Numbered from the stretch's first letter, positions 55,001 through 61,324 are shown. The stretch is DNA of 64,000 bases from Mytilus trossulus (GCF_036588685.1 NC_086383.1:37022171-37086170); one strand, 5' to 3'. The notes: generated by a model from the sequence alone, not told the origin. Numbers and translations: made by a program.

Positions 55001-57932
55001 AAACTTTAACTTAAAACAGTTCTAACGTGAAAAACAGGCTTATTAATGTACACAAAATAAACGAAAAAAGATTAAGGTAACACAGCAGCAAACGTCAACT
55101 GTGTAACGGGATCTTGACATGGGACAGGCACATACATAAATAATTTGACGGCTTTAAACATGCATGCAGTAGAAACAAATTCAATGATCTTTAGACAGAA
55201 CAGCATCATCAAGGCAACAATCACATAAAACACGAACAAAGAGACAATAGTCTACAAAACACTGCAAATTAAAAATACAAAAACTAAAACAAAAACTGAG
55301 CAGCACAAATTCAACGTTTACATAGGATAATTTAATATAAAGTAAACCATCATTTTCGAAAGTTAGAACTTACTGAGTATCTTATGCGTAAATTTAGCAT
55401 CAGTCTGAAGAGCAACAAGCACTGCAAGGCAATACAAAAGGCGCATATACACTGACATTTTTTTCTGTGATTGAATTTTATGCAGAATACTTGCAAAGTA
55501 ATCCCTTTATATACTTCTTCTAAGCATTAAAATTCTTTTGTTTTAAAAATTTATCCTTTTGAAAAATAACCATTTTGAAGTCTTTAGCAACATGCCCTCT
55601 TTGTTGTTTTCATTAGGAACACATTTTTCAACTTAATTTTCATTTTAATATATTCAATGAGTTAAGAATAGAAGTTCAACATATAATGTATAATGTTATA
55701 GCCTTGAAAAATTAAACCATGTCAACAAGAAAATGCAAAGCAACCACGTTTACAAATCAAATGCATCAAAGAATACTTTCTGTTTTATCTATGTTTTATG
55801 TGATTGCGTTGTTCAGTGGATTTTTAGATTTTTCATGCAGAAATAATATATGTGGACCGATGAAAAGATTCAAAATGCAGGTGGGTCTTGAAATAATCTA
55901 AGGGTCCAACTATTTTGTACATATGTGTATTATCAAAAAGGACTTGGATTGATAATCGGAATTGATCAAAACTACATTGTCCAAATAAGGGTTAAGGACT
56001 GAAATTGATAATCAGCCCTATACGAGATGAGTAGAAATTGTTTGTTAAATACAATGAGTGTCACTTTAGAAGATGATATGCTAATCCTTTCGAAGCAATT
56101 GAGATCATCCTTGGTTTTGATTGGGTTTGCATTTATTATTATTTACAGTTGAATTATATCTTGCGTTATGTATTTGATTGTTTGTCTTTTATGTTTTGCT
56201 TTTTGCCGTATTTGTTTATTTAAGTTTTAAGGTGTTTTTTTATTTTTGATATCCCTTTGGTATCTCGTTAACTCATTAGCAATTTATTTCATCTCTATAA
56301 GACTCATAAAAAAACCCTAATGATGAGCAATTACGCCCGTCGCGCGTTTCGCTTTACCCATTGTTTTCCTTTTGGAACTTATTATTAAGAAAGAGGAGGG
56401 TTATTCTTTAAAAAAGTATACAGCTAAAGGTAACATAATGGTTTCTTACATGTAAATGATAGTCTAACGGGTAAGAACAGTAGAATAACGTCACAACAAT
56501 GTGTTAATCTTAGGTAACATAAGTATGCATCCGTTTTACCTTAAAATTGGGACGAAAAATACCAGTGAGACAGTCAAACTCATAAATCGAAAATAAACTG
56601 ACAACGCCATGGCTAAATATGAAAAAGACAAACAGATAACAATAGCTGTAAAATTCAACAATTTACCGCTTACAAGTTTTGAACTTTCTATTCTTTAATT
56701 AAGAATAAGTCGTAATATTTTATCAATTAATGAGATGTAGTCCTTTCCTTTTAAACATATATATTTACCACACATTGGAACTTGTCCTCAATCGATTTTA
56801 AAATCATTCAGAACTCTTTCAACTCGAACATCATTTGTTGGTTAGTTTGATAAATGAAAATAAGTCATATTTGAACTGCTTAATAGAAAAAGCAAATACG
56901 AAATGCCTTGCTTTTCAAAACCAGAAAAAGAGTAGAACACAAGCTTATCAAATGCAAACACAAAACATCCCTATTCTTTGTTTCATATGGGGCCGTCATT
57001 TAATATCCCACTTACAGTTTGTTATGTTTATGCTTTTAATAACCATTAATGATTTTAAAGGCCTTTGTTTATATAAAATTGTTGCCCGAAACTATGTTGT
57101 TAAGACTTGATGACTGTCACAATGTCAATCATATCACATCTCCTCATCTTATTTTCAAAACATTATCTTCAATTGATATTAAAATTGAGATTAAGTACTA
57201 AGTATTTTTCACGTTCGTTACTGAATCAATCAAATATGTTGTTAGTGAATCTCTTCAATAGTTAAATTCATCAATGCCTTATCAGCTTTTTGATCTGAAA
57301 TAGTAAAGTGGTACAAATCCATAGAAAGTAACATTGCCTATTGTTTTGATACCATTCAATAATGAAATTTGAAAGCCGTGTTTTATAATGTATAACAAAG
57401 AAATATAAATGACGTGGTATCATTGCCACAAGAGTTCAAACCGCAAAAACAGCTTTCATCGGCCACGAAATCACAAACTTTAACTTAAAACAGTTCTAAC
57501 GTGAAAATCAGGCTTATTAATGTACACAAAATAAACGAAAAAAGATTAACGAAACACAGCAACAAACGACAACTGTGTTACGGGATCTTGACATGGGACA
57601 GACACATACATAAATAATTTGACGGCTTTAAACATGCATGCGGGAGAAATAAATTCAATACTCTTTAGACAGAACAGCATCATCAAGGCAACAATCACAT
57701 AAAACACGAACAAAGAGACAACAGTCTACAAAACACTGCAAATAAAAAATACAAAAACTAAAACTAAAACTGAGCAGCACAAATTCAAAGTTTACATAGG
57801 ATAATATGATATAAAGTAAACCATCATTTTCGAAAGTTAGAACTTACCGAGTATCTTATGCGTAAATTTAGCATCAGTCTGAAGAGCAACAAGCACTGCA
57901 AGGCAATACGAAAGGCGCATATACACTGACAT
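30783..57932 (-). CDS. collagen-sushi-C-type lectin gene (whole model, 10 exons)
   Basis: Secreted collectin-like lectin, 469 residues. Exons in transcript order: 55374-55458 (or 57848-57932), 51063-51088, 49427-49505, 45494-45514, 43967-44008, 43043-43555, 35787-35948, 34448-34527, 33340-33451, 30783-31072. All introns are GT..AG, all phases agree, and the 1410 coding bases form one frame. Domains: signal peptide 1-21; charged, probably helical segment 24-62; 61 unbroken Gly-X-Y triplets 73-255; sushi domain 257-308 with four Cys; C-type lectin domain 311-451. Known for the families: collagen stalks trimerise, sushi domains bind proteins or glycans, and C-type lectin domains bind sugars with calcium. 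I infer a soluble pattern-recognition or glycan-binding protein. A poly(A) signal follows the stop. Missing small phase-1 exons cannot be excluded by eye. Mussel cDNA would settle this. Confidence 0.85.
31695..32260 (+). pseudogene. internally deleted LINE (endonuclease N-end joined to C-tail)
   Basis: 31740-31990 reads in frame as part of a LINE endonuclease domain: VLREIEENNMQILSISK, CSWTGFG, LTNTGDTIINSGRKDDKHQA, GVEIILNKSASKSL. At about 31980 it jumps to sequence matching the far C-terminal tail of the same class (RLRLYGDGLAMFLEHQWR in a shifted frame, then GRPKKLGDERLKLKLKK-like, ending CASRYYKN and stop). The whole reverse transcriptase is missing and the tail is frameshifted. It sits in intron 9 of the lectin gene, in the opposite orientation. 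Family assignment is from memory of endonuclease/reverse-transcriptase proteins common in invertebrate genomes. Confidence 0.7.
32261..33339. other. intron 9 remainder, no other gene
   Basis: Contains a fragment of the dispersed mussel repeat near 32335-32420 (CAAAATGACAC..CCGTACGGC..TTCAACAA) and, at 33110-33200, a fragment related to the inner part of the 7.9-kb element (GGGTTGAACCTG). Nothing coding is recognised. Confidence 0.45.
33340..33451 (-). CDS. lectin gene, exon 9 (C-type lectin domain, middle)
   Basis: 112 bases encode AYCESQHGSLATIETKEEND and FLKYVATLIQTTEQAAP (residues 337-373). It holds the first core Cys (339) and the strongly conserved G-S-L-A-T-I-E-T and EEN(D)FLK signatures of this fold. 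Acceptor TCTATTTTAG, donor CCTG|GTAAGT, phase 0 in and phase 1 out. Confidence 0.93.
34045..34335 (-). repeat. dispersed repeat, same subfamily as 19110
   Basis: AAAGATGTGGTATGAGTGCC, AATAAGACATCTCTCCATCA, CAAGGTATGGCCTTCATGGC and CATCAGATTCCTGACTTAGT are collinear with 19110-19420. It lies within intron 8. Confidence 0.65.
34448..34527 (-). CDS. lectin gene, exon 8 (N-terminal part of C-type lectin domain)
   Basis: 80 bases, phase 1 in and phase 0 out, encoding CPETVVNFGESTYKF, HCGKFTWEGAK (residues 311-336). This is the usual opening of a long-form C-type lectin domain. The second Cys normally sits in a SCY motif, but here that position is Thr (STY) and a Cys occurs four residues later (Cys327). 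Acceptor TTTTATAG, donor AAAG|GTATTT. Confidence 0.9.
35081..35665. repeat. two retroelement tail fragments in opposite orientation
   Basis: 35081-35215 (AGAGGGACAGTCAGACAAAT, AAATAAACTGACAACGCCTG) and 35535-35665 (ATGTTGTGTCATGCGTAGTA, GAGTTTGACTGTCCCTTTGG) are copies of the 3' tail of the element at 38082-39037, one on each strand, forming an inverted pair about 320 bases apart. The stretch between (35250-35400) resembles a CGCATCTGGC-containing dispersed repeat. Confidence 0.65.
35787..35948 (-). CDS. lectin gene, exon 7 (sushi/CCP domain)
   Basis: 162 bases, phase 1 on both sides, the usual layout for a one-exon sushi domain. Encodes CEDLQIQNGRA, then VGATVTFSCDNGYQLLGS, KSLTC and GYIPICF. 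The four cysteines at 257, 282, 296 and 308 fit the sushi pattern Cys1-Cys3 and Cys2-Cys4, with the conserved NG, GY and L.G motifs. The Trp normally found before Cys4 is missing (NGLSGYIPIC). Acceptor ATATTGCAG, donor TTTG|GTACGG. A fold-back element begins about 12 bases beyond the acceptor on the intron side. Confidence 0.9.
35961..36085. mobile_element. fold-back element beside the exon 7 acceptor
   Basis: GATTATTTATGTTTTTTTAA and ACGAGATGCATTTTCTCATT on the left pair with AATGAGAAAATGCATCGAGT and TTAAAAAAAAACATAAATAA on the right: arms of about 50-55 bases around a GAAGGGCGGAGCCCTGAG centre. It ends about 12 bases from the AG of the sushi exon. Confidence 0.85.
36086..38081. other. part of intron 6, no gene recognised
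   Basis: AT-rich. The 93-codon plus-strand frame at 36806-37087 contains eight aromatic and seven Cys residues but shows no known domain, and its borders are not splice-like. Confidence 0.4.
38082..39037 (-). pseudogene. reverse-transcriptase retroelement, 5'-truncated
   Basis: The coding part 38417-38983 carries FNSTFRYIDDVLSLNNSK with the catalytic YxDD motif (YIDD), then YLDLHLEI, FYDERDDFSFPIVNFPF, AYGVYISQLIRYSRAC and KFYGRH, a layout I associate with a reverse-transcriptase family common in bivalves, possibly Penelope-like. Just upstream, VGIPMGTNCA is readable in another frame, so there is a one-base frameshift near 39000. The homology stops at about 39037 next to a T-run. The 3' tail (38082-38416) includes GGAACAGGATATGCTTACCC, GAGTTTGACTGTCCCTTTGG and the end of the element. 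It lies in intron 6 of the lectin gene, on the same strand, and is inactive. Confidence 0.8.
39038..40369. other. part of intron 6, no gene recognised
   Basis: AT-rich with no domain or repeat family that I can identify. Confidence 0.4.
40370..40570 (+). repeat. diverged retroelement tail fragment
   Basis: GCAACATAACCGGTGTGGAG, GATCTGCTTACCCTTCCAGA and a T-rich end follow the order of the 3' tail at 38082-38416, on the opposite strand. Confidence 0.55.
40725..42600. repeat. 37-bp minisatellite, about 50 copies
   Basis: Unit GGCACACCAGCAATACAGGA + GGTATTGTAACAATAAA (37 bases), highly uniform over about 1.7 kb and degrading toward 42600. Variation is confined to a few positions (AAAGG/AAAGT/AAAGA/ATAGG, GGAGG/GGGGG, AACAA/ACCAA). 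CAATAC and GTATTG within each unit are complementary. The unit has no stop in any of the three minus-strand frames, which produces overlapping frames of up to 458 codons with a 37-residue period. These are artefacts. It lies in intron 6 of the lectin gene. Confidence 0.95.
43043..43555 (-). CDS. lectin gene, exon 6 (main collagen exon)
   Basis: 513 bases encode 57 perfect Gly-X-Y triplets (residues 85-255) with no interruption, from GKRGYPGRAG to GETGSPGYR. Many triplets carry Pro or Lys in the Y position, as in substrates for prolyl and lysyl hydroxylases. One Cys (residue 230, in a GCS triplet) might bridge chains. Acceptor TTTTGTAG, donor AGGG|GTATTT, phase 1 on both sides. The next codon joins as Val256, leading directly into the sushi domain. 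The reverse strand is also open here because of the proline/glycine codon bias. Those frames are shadows. Confidence 0.93.
43770..43862 (-). repeat. retroelement tail fragment in intron 5
   Basis: ACTAAAGGGACAGTCAAACT and ATAAACTGACAACGTCATGG match the end of the element at 38082-38416. It lies within the 411-bp intron between exons 5 and 6. Confidence 0.65.
43967..44008 (-). CDS. lectin gene, exon 5 (start of collagen domain)
   Basis: 42 bases between acceptor CTATTTTCAG and donor GAAG|GTACGA. It encodes I followed by GVAGPPGKQGVE, the first four Gly-X-Y triplets (residues 73-84). Phase 1 on both sides. The split codon at its end makes the Gly that starts the first triplet of exon 6, so the triplet register runs straight through the junction. 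Confidence 0.85.
44194..44335 (-). CDS. possible alternative first exon of the lectin gene
   Basis: An ATG opens MNLFFVILLMALPMQAGG, which has the shape of a signal peptide, followed by about 29 more residues (YGFYIRPGKPK and on). It ends at a good donor AACA|GTAAGG with phase 1, so it would splice in frame to exon 5 (collagen start) and give a secreted form lacking the helical N-terminal segment. There is no clear TATA box, and the extra residues are not collagen-like. It may be chance: a 47-codon frame with a hydrophobic start is not rare in AT-rich DNA. Confidence 0.25.
44648..44990 (-). repeat. dispersed mussel repeat, full-length reverse copy
   Basis: Collinear inverted match to 23490-23835: AAAGATGTGGTAGGAATGCC, AGACCAAAATGACACAGACA, GTCACAGTACGGCCGTCAGC, TCCTGACTTGGGACAGGCAC and GCGGGGTTAAACATGTTAGC. 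It lies in intron 4. Confidence 0.85.
44991..45493. other. part of intron 4, nothing recognised
   Basis: AT-rich, with no repeat family or exon-like segment apart from the micro-exon that follows. Confidence 0.4.
45494..45514 (-). CDS. lectin gene, exon 4 (21-bp micro-exon)
   Basis: Only 21 bases between GTTACAG and G|GTGAGT, two strong splice sites. It supplies Asp64 (split codon) and ETYEVV (65-70) and is phase 1 on both sides, so skipping it would keep the frame. Its small size makes it the least certain exon, but both splice sites and phase fit exactly. Confidence 0.65.
45890..45985 (-). repeat. diverged fragment of the GGCCAGCTGAA family
   Basis: AAAGAGCAAACAACAGCCGA and GGGCCTTCAATGCGGCG follow the reverse order of the family at 9618-9745, but strongly diverged. 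Confidence 0.35.
46370..46465. repeat. 33-bp tandem repeat, three copies
   Basis: TAGATGTAAACCAAAT(A/C)G at 46381, 46414 and 46447, an exact 33-base step. Confidence 0.8.
46531..46982. mobile_element. ~450-bp MITE, copy 1
   Basis: Starts GGTCCGAAACCACAATT and ends with an imperfect inverted copy (AATTGTGTCCTTGGACC). It is nearly identical over its whole length to the element at 48283-48731. No ORF. It lies in intron 3. No clear target duplication. Confidence 0.8.
46983..48282. other. spacer between the two MITE copies, intron 3
   Basis: AT-rich. Contains two short plus-strand ORFs (47122-47328, 47518-47703) that are Phe- and Leu-rich and lack recognisable domains. CAAAAATGACCAATTTTGGC and GGTCAAAATGGGCATTTTAA near 47105-47155 are locally repetitive. 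Confidence 0.4.
48283..48731. mobile_element. ~450-bp MITE, copy 2
   Basis: GGTCCGAGACCACAATT at the start and AATTGTGTTCTCGGACC at the end are inverted copies with one mismatch. Same orientation as copy 1, about 1.75 kb away. Scattered substitutions between copies indicate separate or old insertion events, not a sequencing artefact. Confidence 0.8.
48870..48945 (+). repeat. CGCCAGACGCG dispersed repeat fragment
   Basis: GTACGCCAGATGCGGACTTC, GTCTACATAAGACTCATTAG and TGACGCTCATATCAAAATAT. A second copy at 52250-52312 reads ATACGCCAGACGCGCGTTTA, GTCTACAAAAGACTCATCAG and TGACGCTCAAAATAATG. Confidence 0.65.
49240..49400 (+). repeat. dispersed repeat (CCAGGTTTAATC family)
   Basis: GAGAGGTTAAGCTAGCTATA, GTACCAAGTCAGGATTATAA and GGACTTTCCGTTTTGAAATT follow the order of 17205-17400. 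It ends about 30 bases before exon 3 of the lectin gene. Confidence 0.6.
49427..49505 (-). CDS. lectin gene, exon 3
   Basis: 79 bases between acceptor TTAAAAACAG and donor CAAG|GTAAAT, encoding VVDRVKRYTNNFVDYVFVDH and GQKHKQ (residues 38-63). With exon 2 it gives spaced hydrophobic residues (LL, V, V, Y, F, V, Y) typical of an amphipathic helix, and so could nucleate trimer formation ahead of the collagen stalk. The trimer role is inferred. Confidence 0.75.
49744..49895. mobile_element. fold-back element, arms ~65 bp
   Basis: Left TAGAGGTTATTGATGTGTAA and ACCGGGGC pair with right GCCCCGGTTTACACATCAAT and AACCTCTA. Outer GGATTAAACACATTT pairs with AAATGTGTTTAATCC. The loop is about 20 bases (CTGAAAAAAAGTCC). 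No ORF. Confidence 0.88.
50104..50170. repeat. hairpin with two TGACGTCAT sites
   Basis: TTGACGTCATACAATTGGAA and TTCCAATTGTATGACGTCAT form arms of about 22 bases around a 20-base loop. Each arm contains TGACGTCA, the sequence bound by CREB/ATF proteins. It lies in intron 2 of the lectin gene. Confidence 0.8.
50740..50900 (+). repeat. dispersed repeat (CCAGGTTTAATC family)
   Basis: TAAGAGGTTGAGCTAGCTAT, AACCAGTTTTAATTCACCAT and AATCGGAGTTCAGTATTTTT match the family order. Confidence 0.6.
51063..51088 (-). CDS. lectin gene, exon 2 (26-bp micro-exon)
   Basis: Acceptor TTTTTTGCAG and donor GAG|GTATGT enclose 26 bases that complete codon 29 and encode KLLEDKDE (residues 30-37). It continues without a break into exon 3 as a charged, helix-like stretch. 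Phase 1 in, phase 0 out. Confidence 0.75.
51240..51350 (+). repeat. fragment of the 19110/34045 repeat subfamily
   Basis: TTGAAGGCCGTACTTTGACC, ATGATGGTTTACTTTTT and GGAGAGTTGTCTCATTGGCA, then ACACCACATC: a forward tail fragment. Confidence 0.6.
51351..52249. other. part of intron 1, no gene recognised
   Basis: AT-rich. The 65-codon minus-strand frame at 51848-52045 has several Cys residues but no splice borders or domain. Confidence 0.4.
52250..52312 (+). repeat. CGCCAGACGCG dispersed repeat fragment, second copy
   Basis: Described with the copy at 48870-48945. It lies in intron 1. Confidence 0.65.
52725..52905 (+). pseudogene. decayed reverse-transcriptase fragment
   Basis: In successive frames: NDHCPFLDFDIYVSQ, then MYDKIDDFSF, then FHFLDGEVPLS and stop. 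These match the order of the YLDLHLEI and FYDERDDFSFPIVNFPF motifs in the element at 38417-38983, but from a different subfamily (LDxDIY) and with frameshifts. Opposite strand, intron 1. Confidence 0.6.
52906..53090 (-). repeat. dispersed repeats in tandem (TTTAACCCC and GGCCAGCTGAA families)
   Basis: GGGGTTGAAATCTCATAAAC and ATGTTTAACCCCGCCGCACT are followed by AGAGACAACAACCCGACCAT and GAAGTTCCCGCATCCGGAGG. The latter is the reverse of the family at 9618-9745. Confidence 0.6.
55374..55458 (-). CDS. lectin gene, first exon 1A (proximal)
   Basis: ATG followed by a classic signal peptide: MSVYMR, a hydrophobic LLYCLAVLVAL core and a likely cleavage after QTDA (residue 21), then KFTHKIL. Exon length is 85 bases (28 codons + 1). 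The donor CTCA|GTAAGT is strong. The phase-1 end joins exon 2 to make codon 29 AGA (Arg). This ATG is chosen because it opens the signal peptide and lies 48 bases after a TATA box; the upstream frame offers no better start. Confidence 0.8.
55506..55513 (-). promoter_or_regulatory. TATA box of exon 1A
   Basis: TATATAAA on the minus strand 48 bases upstream of the exon 1A ATG, followed by GGGATTACTTTGCAAG toward the probable start site. Confidence 0.65.
55719..55868 (+). CDS. doubtful small ORF in copy A, possible decayed first exon
   Basis: ATG opens MSTRKCKATTFTNQ, then a hydrophobic stretch SVLSMFYVIALFSGF and SCRNNICGP, up to a donor-like ATGCAG|GTGGGT near 55880. Copies sit at 58191 and 59593. 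It lies about 200 bases from the exon 1A TATA box and points away from it, so it looks like a divergently transcribed first exon. Between copies A and B I count about nine amino-acid-changing and three silent differences, and the copy at 59593 has an early stop. This argues for drift and against a working protein. Confidence 0.2.
57848..57932 (-). CDS. lectin gene, alternative first exon 1B (distal)
   Basis: Encodes 28 residues plus one base: MSVYMRLSYC, a hydrophobic LAVLVAL core, then QTDA and KFTHKIL. Signal-peptide cleavage is likely after Ala21. The donor is CTCG|GTAAGT. It differs from exon 1A in two bases: residue 8 is Ser instead of Leu, and the final base G makes the split codon 29 Gly (GGA) instead of Arg (AGA). 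It lies in the second copy of the 2.48-kb duplication with its own TATA box. Whether it is transcribed cannot be told from sequence. Confidence 0.75.
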
Positions 57933-57979
57933 TTTTTTCTGTGATTGAATTCTATGCAGAATACTTGCAAAGTAATCCC

Positions 57980-57987
57980 TTTATATA
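57980..57987 (-). promoter_or_regulatory. TATA box of exon 1B
   Basis: TATATAAA on the minus strand, 48 bases before the ATG, in the same GAAGTATATAAAGGGATTAC context as exon 1A. Transcription would start about 20-25 bases before the ATG. Confidence 0.65.
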
Positions 57988-58969
57988 CTTCTTCTAAGCA
58001 TTAAAATTATTTTGTTTAAAATTGATCCTTTTGAAAAATAACCATTTTGAAGTCTTTAGCAACATGCCCTCTTTGTTGTTTTTATTAGGAACACATTTTT
58101 CGACTTAATTTTCATTTTAAAATATTCAATAAGTTAAACATAGAAGTTCAACATATAATATATAATGTTATAACCTTGAAAAATTAAACCATGTCAACAA
58201 TAAAATGCAAAGCTACCAAGTTTACAAATCAAAGGCATCAAAGAATACGTTCTGTTTTATCTATGTTTTATGTGGTTGCATTGTTTAGTGAATTTTTTGA
58301 TTGTTCATGCAGAAATAATATATGTGGACCGATTAAAAGATTCAAAATGCAGGTGGGTCTTGAAATAATAAGACTCATAAAAGAACCCTAATGATGATCA
58401 ATTACGCCCGTCGCGCGTTTCGCTTTACCCATTGTTTTCCTTTTGGAACTTGAAAGCATCTAACAGCTAAACCACAGTCGAATATTTTTTTTGTTTGACA
58501 TGTGTTCTTAGAAGGTCATTTCAAATTCCCAGTCTATAAGAAGATACGCTGGACGTTCGTTCTTTCTGCATGTTGTACATACGACCAAAAGGTTACATTC
58601 AAGTAAAAACAATAAGAAACTAAAATCAATAAAAACGTTTGACATCATTCATAACAATTTGTTCGTTAGAAGTTGTGAACAATATTACATAGCCAGGTTT
58701 TATAACAATAATAAATTGGGATCTGGATGAGTTATAGAGAGTATTTGACTAACCTTACAGTATTTGAAAAAAAATAATAACGGATATGGACAATGAATAA
58801 TTGACAACAAGATGATACATATTTCAGAAAAAATCAATCTAAAAGATTAAAGAATACATAAATGAAGAAGCCCCATAACCCTTATATAGCTTAATGAATG
58901 TATCAAACTGACAAAGTTGATGATAATGAAAATTGTCAATATAATGAATTTTGATACGACTATCATATA

Positions 58970-59150
58970 GGTGAGATGTTAAGATAACTTTACAACCAGG
59001 TTTAATCCATCTTTTTCTAAATAAGAAAATGCCTGTAAAAGTCAGTAATATAGCTTTACATTCGTTTGATGTGTTTTGGAATTTGACTAGGGACTCTCCG
59101 TTTTGAATTTCCTTTTGAGTTAAGATTTACTTTTTTAGTAAAATATATTT
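58970..59150 (+). repeat. dispersed repeat (CCAGGTTTAATC family)
   Basis: ACAACCAGGTTTAATCCATC, AAATGCCTGTAAAAGTCAGT and GGACTCTCCGTTTTGAATTT match the family order. It lies between the copy B flank and copy C. Confidence 0.7.
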
Positions 59151-59429
59151 AATTTACTATTAATTCCCCTCAGACCGCACTGGTTACCAGACTGTTTTTA
59201 TGCCAAATCAAGTGCATCTTATCTGACAAACAGTCAGTTTATGCCCTCCTGTTTTGATTATTCACAGTTGTATTATTTAAAGTTATCAGTCAATATGTGT
59301 TCTGCAGTGAGCACCATTCTGTCACCTTTCATTTGATACACAAATTATCAATATATATATAAGATATATCATTTGATATTTACACCAATGTGTAGGATTT
59401 TTTTTTTATATTATGCATGTCCTGTTAAA

Positions 59430-60650
59430 CTTTTCAAAAATACTCGTTTTGAAGTCTTTAGCAACATGCCTTCTTTGTTGTTTTCATTAGGAACACATTT
59501 TTTGACTTAATTGTCATTTTAAAATATTCAATAAGTTAAACATAGAAATTCAACATATAATATATAATGTTATAGCCTTGAAAAATTAAACCATGTCAAC
59601 AATAAAATGCAAAGCTACCAAGTTTACAAATCAAAGGCATCAAATAATATGTTCTGTTTTATCTATGTTTTATGTGGTTGCGTTGTTTAGTGGATTTTAG
59701 ATTTTTCATGCAGAATTAATATATGTGGGCCGATTAAAAGATTCAAAATGCAGGTGGGTCTTGAAATAATAAGAGGGTCCAACTATTTTGTACATATGTG
59801 TATTATCAAAAAGGACTTGGATTGATAATCGGAATTGATCAAAACTACATTGTCCAAATAATGGTTAAGGACTGAAATTAATAACCAGCCCGATACGAGA
59901 TGAGTAGAAATTGTGTGTTAAATACAATGGGTGTCACTTTAAAAGAGGATATGCTTATCCTTTCGGAGCAATTGAGATCATCCTTGGTTCTGATAAGGTT
60001 TGTTTTAATTAGAATTTTGTGTTTTGTATTTGATTGTTTGTCTTTGGAGCTTTTTGCTATTGTTCTTTCCGTATTTGTTTATTGAGTTTTAACTTTTTTT
60101 TATTTTTGATATCCCTTTGGTATCTCGTTAACTCATTAGCAATTTATTTCATCTCTATAAGACTCAGAAAAGAACCCTCCTGATGATTAATTACGCCCGT
60201 CGCGCGTTTCGCCTTACCCATTGTTTTCCTTCGGGAACTTGAAAGCATCTAACAGCTTAACCACAGTCGTGTCATTTGTTTTGTTGACATGCATATTTTG
60301 TATATGCCATATAAGGTTAATCATTGTGTTGACATGTGTATTAGTAAATATGAGGGATGATCATTTTCTTCGAATGTTCTTAGAAGGTCATTCCAGATAC
60401 CCAGCCTAGAAGTAGATAGGCTGGACGTTCGTTCCTTCTGCATGTTCTACAAACGACCAAAATGTCACATTCAAGTAAAAACCATAAGAAACTAAAATCA
60501 ATAAAAACGTTTGACATCATTTATTACAATTTGTTCGTTAGAAGTTGTGATCGATATCACATAGCCAGGTTTTATAACAATAATAAATTAGGATATGGAT
60601 GAGTTATAGAGAGTATTGAACTGATCTTACAGTATTTGAAAAACTAACAA
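59430..60650. repeat. partial third copy C of the duplicated block
   Basis: Begins inside the TTTTGAAGTCTTTAGCAACA region, just beyond where copies A and B carry the TATA box and exon 1, so it has neither. It includes the 370-base segment of copy A (59765-60165) and extends to the right as far as the B flank does (60237-60645). The homology resumes at 61325-61455 after an insertion. Confidence 0.85.
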
Positions 60651-61324
60651 CGATTCTAACATGACGTCCTTCAAACGCTTTGAGTACACACCCGTGGTAA
60701 AATATGAATATATTGCATTGGCTGTTCCGATCGTACTCCCACGTCATATGTTTTTTCATGAATGAAGTACACGACGTCATAGAATGATGACGTTATAATT
60801 TAAGCATTTTACGGGAAAATACACGCTTTTGATACCGAAAATCATCACAACAAGGAAACGTTAACAAACGATGCTAAAATGTGGTATAAGCCCATTTTTT
60901 TTTATATACATAGAAGACATATAAGTAAGTTATCATTAAAATTCATCCAAATCTATCTAAATAAGTTTTGTGAACAGTTTGAGCATGTCACTTATTCTGT
61001 TTGCTCCGTTCTTTTACGCCAATCTAAAAGTGCGTTAATTAATCGGAACGGCAAATAATGGCCTCCACCTAGAGCGCTTCAATCTACAAAAAATGCCGTT
61101 TTTGTCCTATTAGAATCGAAATAATTCATGGGGGCTTGAATATATCTAGATTTTACCACGGGTTGTCCCTTTATGCCGATATTTTACCCCTCGCTATCGC
61201 TCAGGGTAAAATATTTGTCATAAAGGGCCAACCCGTGGTAAAATAACGATATATTCAAGCCCCCATGAATTATTTCTTAAATATAGGACAATGAGCATGA
61301 TGAGGTGTTACAACAAAAAAAAAT
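60651..61324. mobile_element. ~670-bp insertion in copy C with an inner fold-back
   Basis: Absent from the matching place in the copy B flank (near 58780), where the two sides are contiguous. Near its right end a strong fold-back occupies 61121-61275: ATTCATGGGGGCTTGAATAT and TTTTACCACGGGTTG on the left pair with CAACCCGTGGTAAAA and ATATTCAAGCCCCCATGAAT on the right. A second ACCCGTGGTAAAATA occurs near 60690. No transposase ORF. Confidence 0.75.

Larger units (their letters stand above)
53897..56380. repeat. 2.48-kb tandem duplication, copy A (holds exon 1A)
   Basis: Starts at TTATTAAGAAAGAGGAGGG and ends at CCTTTTGGAACTT. Collinear with copy B at a 2484-base step, except for about 370 extra bases (roughly 55905-56285) that B lacks. 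It contains, left to right, a retroelement tail fragment (54058-54165), a decayed dispersed repeat (54945-55160), lectin exon 1A with its TATA box, and a short plus-strand ORF (55719-55901). Confidence 0.93.
56381..58451. repeat. 2.48-kb tandem duplication, copy B (holds exon 1B)
   Basis: Second copy, in direct orientation with no gap after copy A. The 370-base segment of A is missing between GTCTTGAAATAAT and AAGACTCATAAAA. Its right flank (58452-58960) is itself repeated at 60237-60645 and 61325-61455. Confidence 0.93.

Noticed and set aside
54351..57110. Pair of ~91-codon ORFs conserved between copies A and B
   Set aside because: They use non-ATG starts, and their C-terminal halves run into a dispersed-repeat tail. 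Similarity is explained by the recent duplication.
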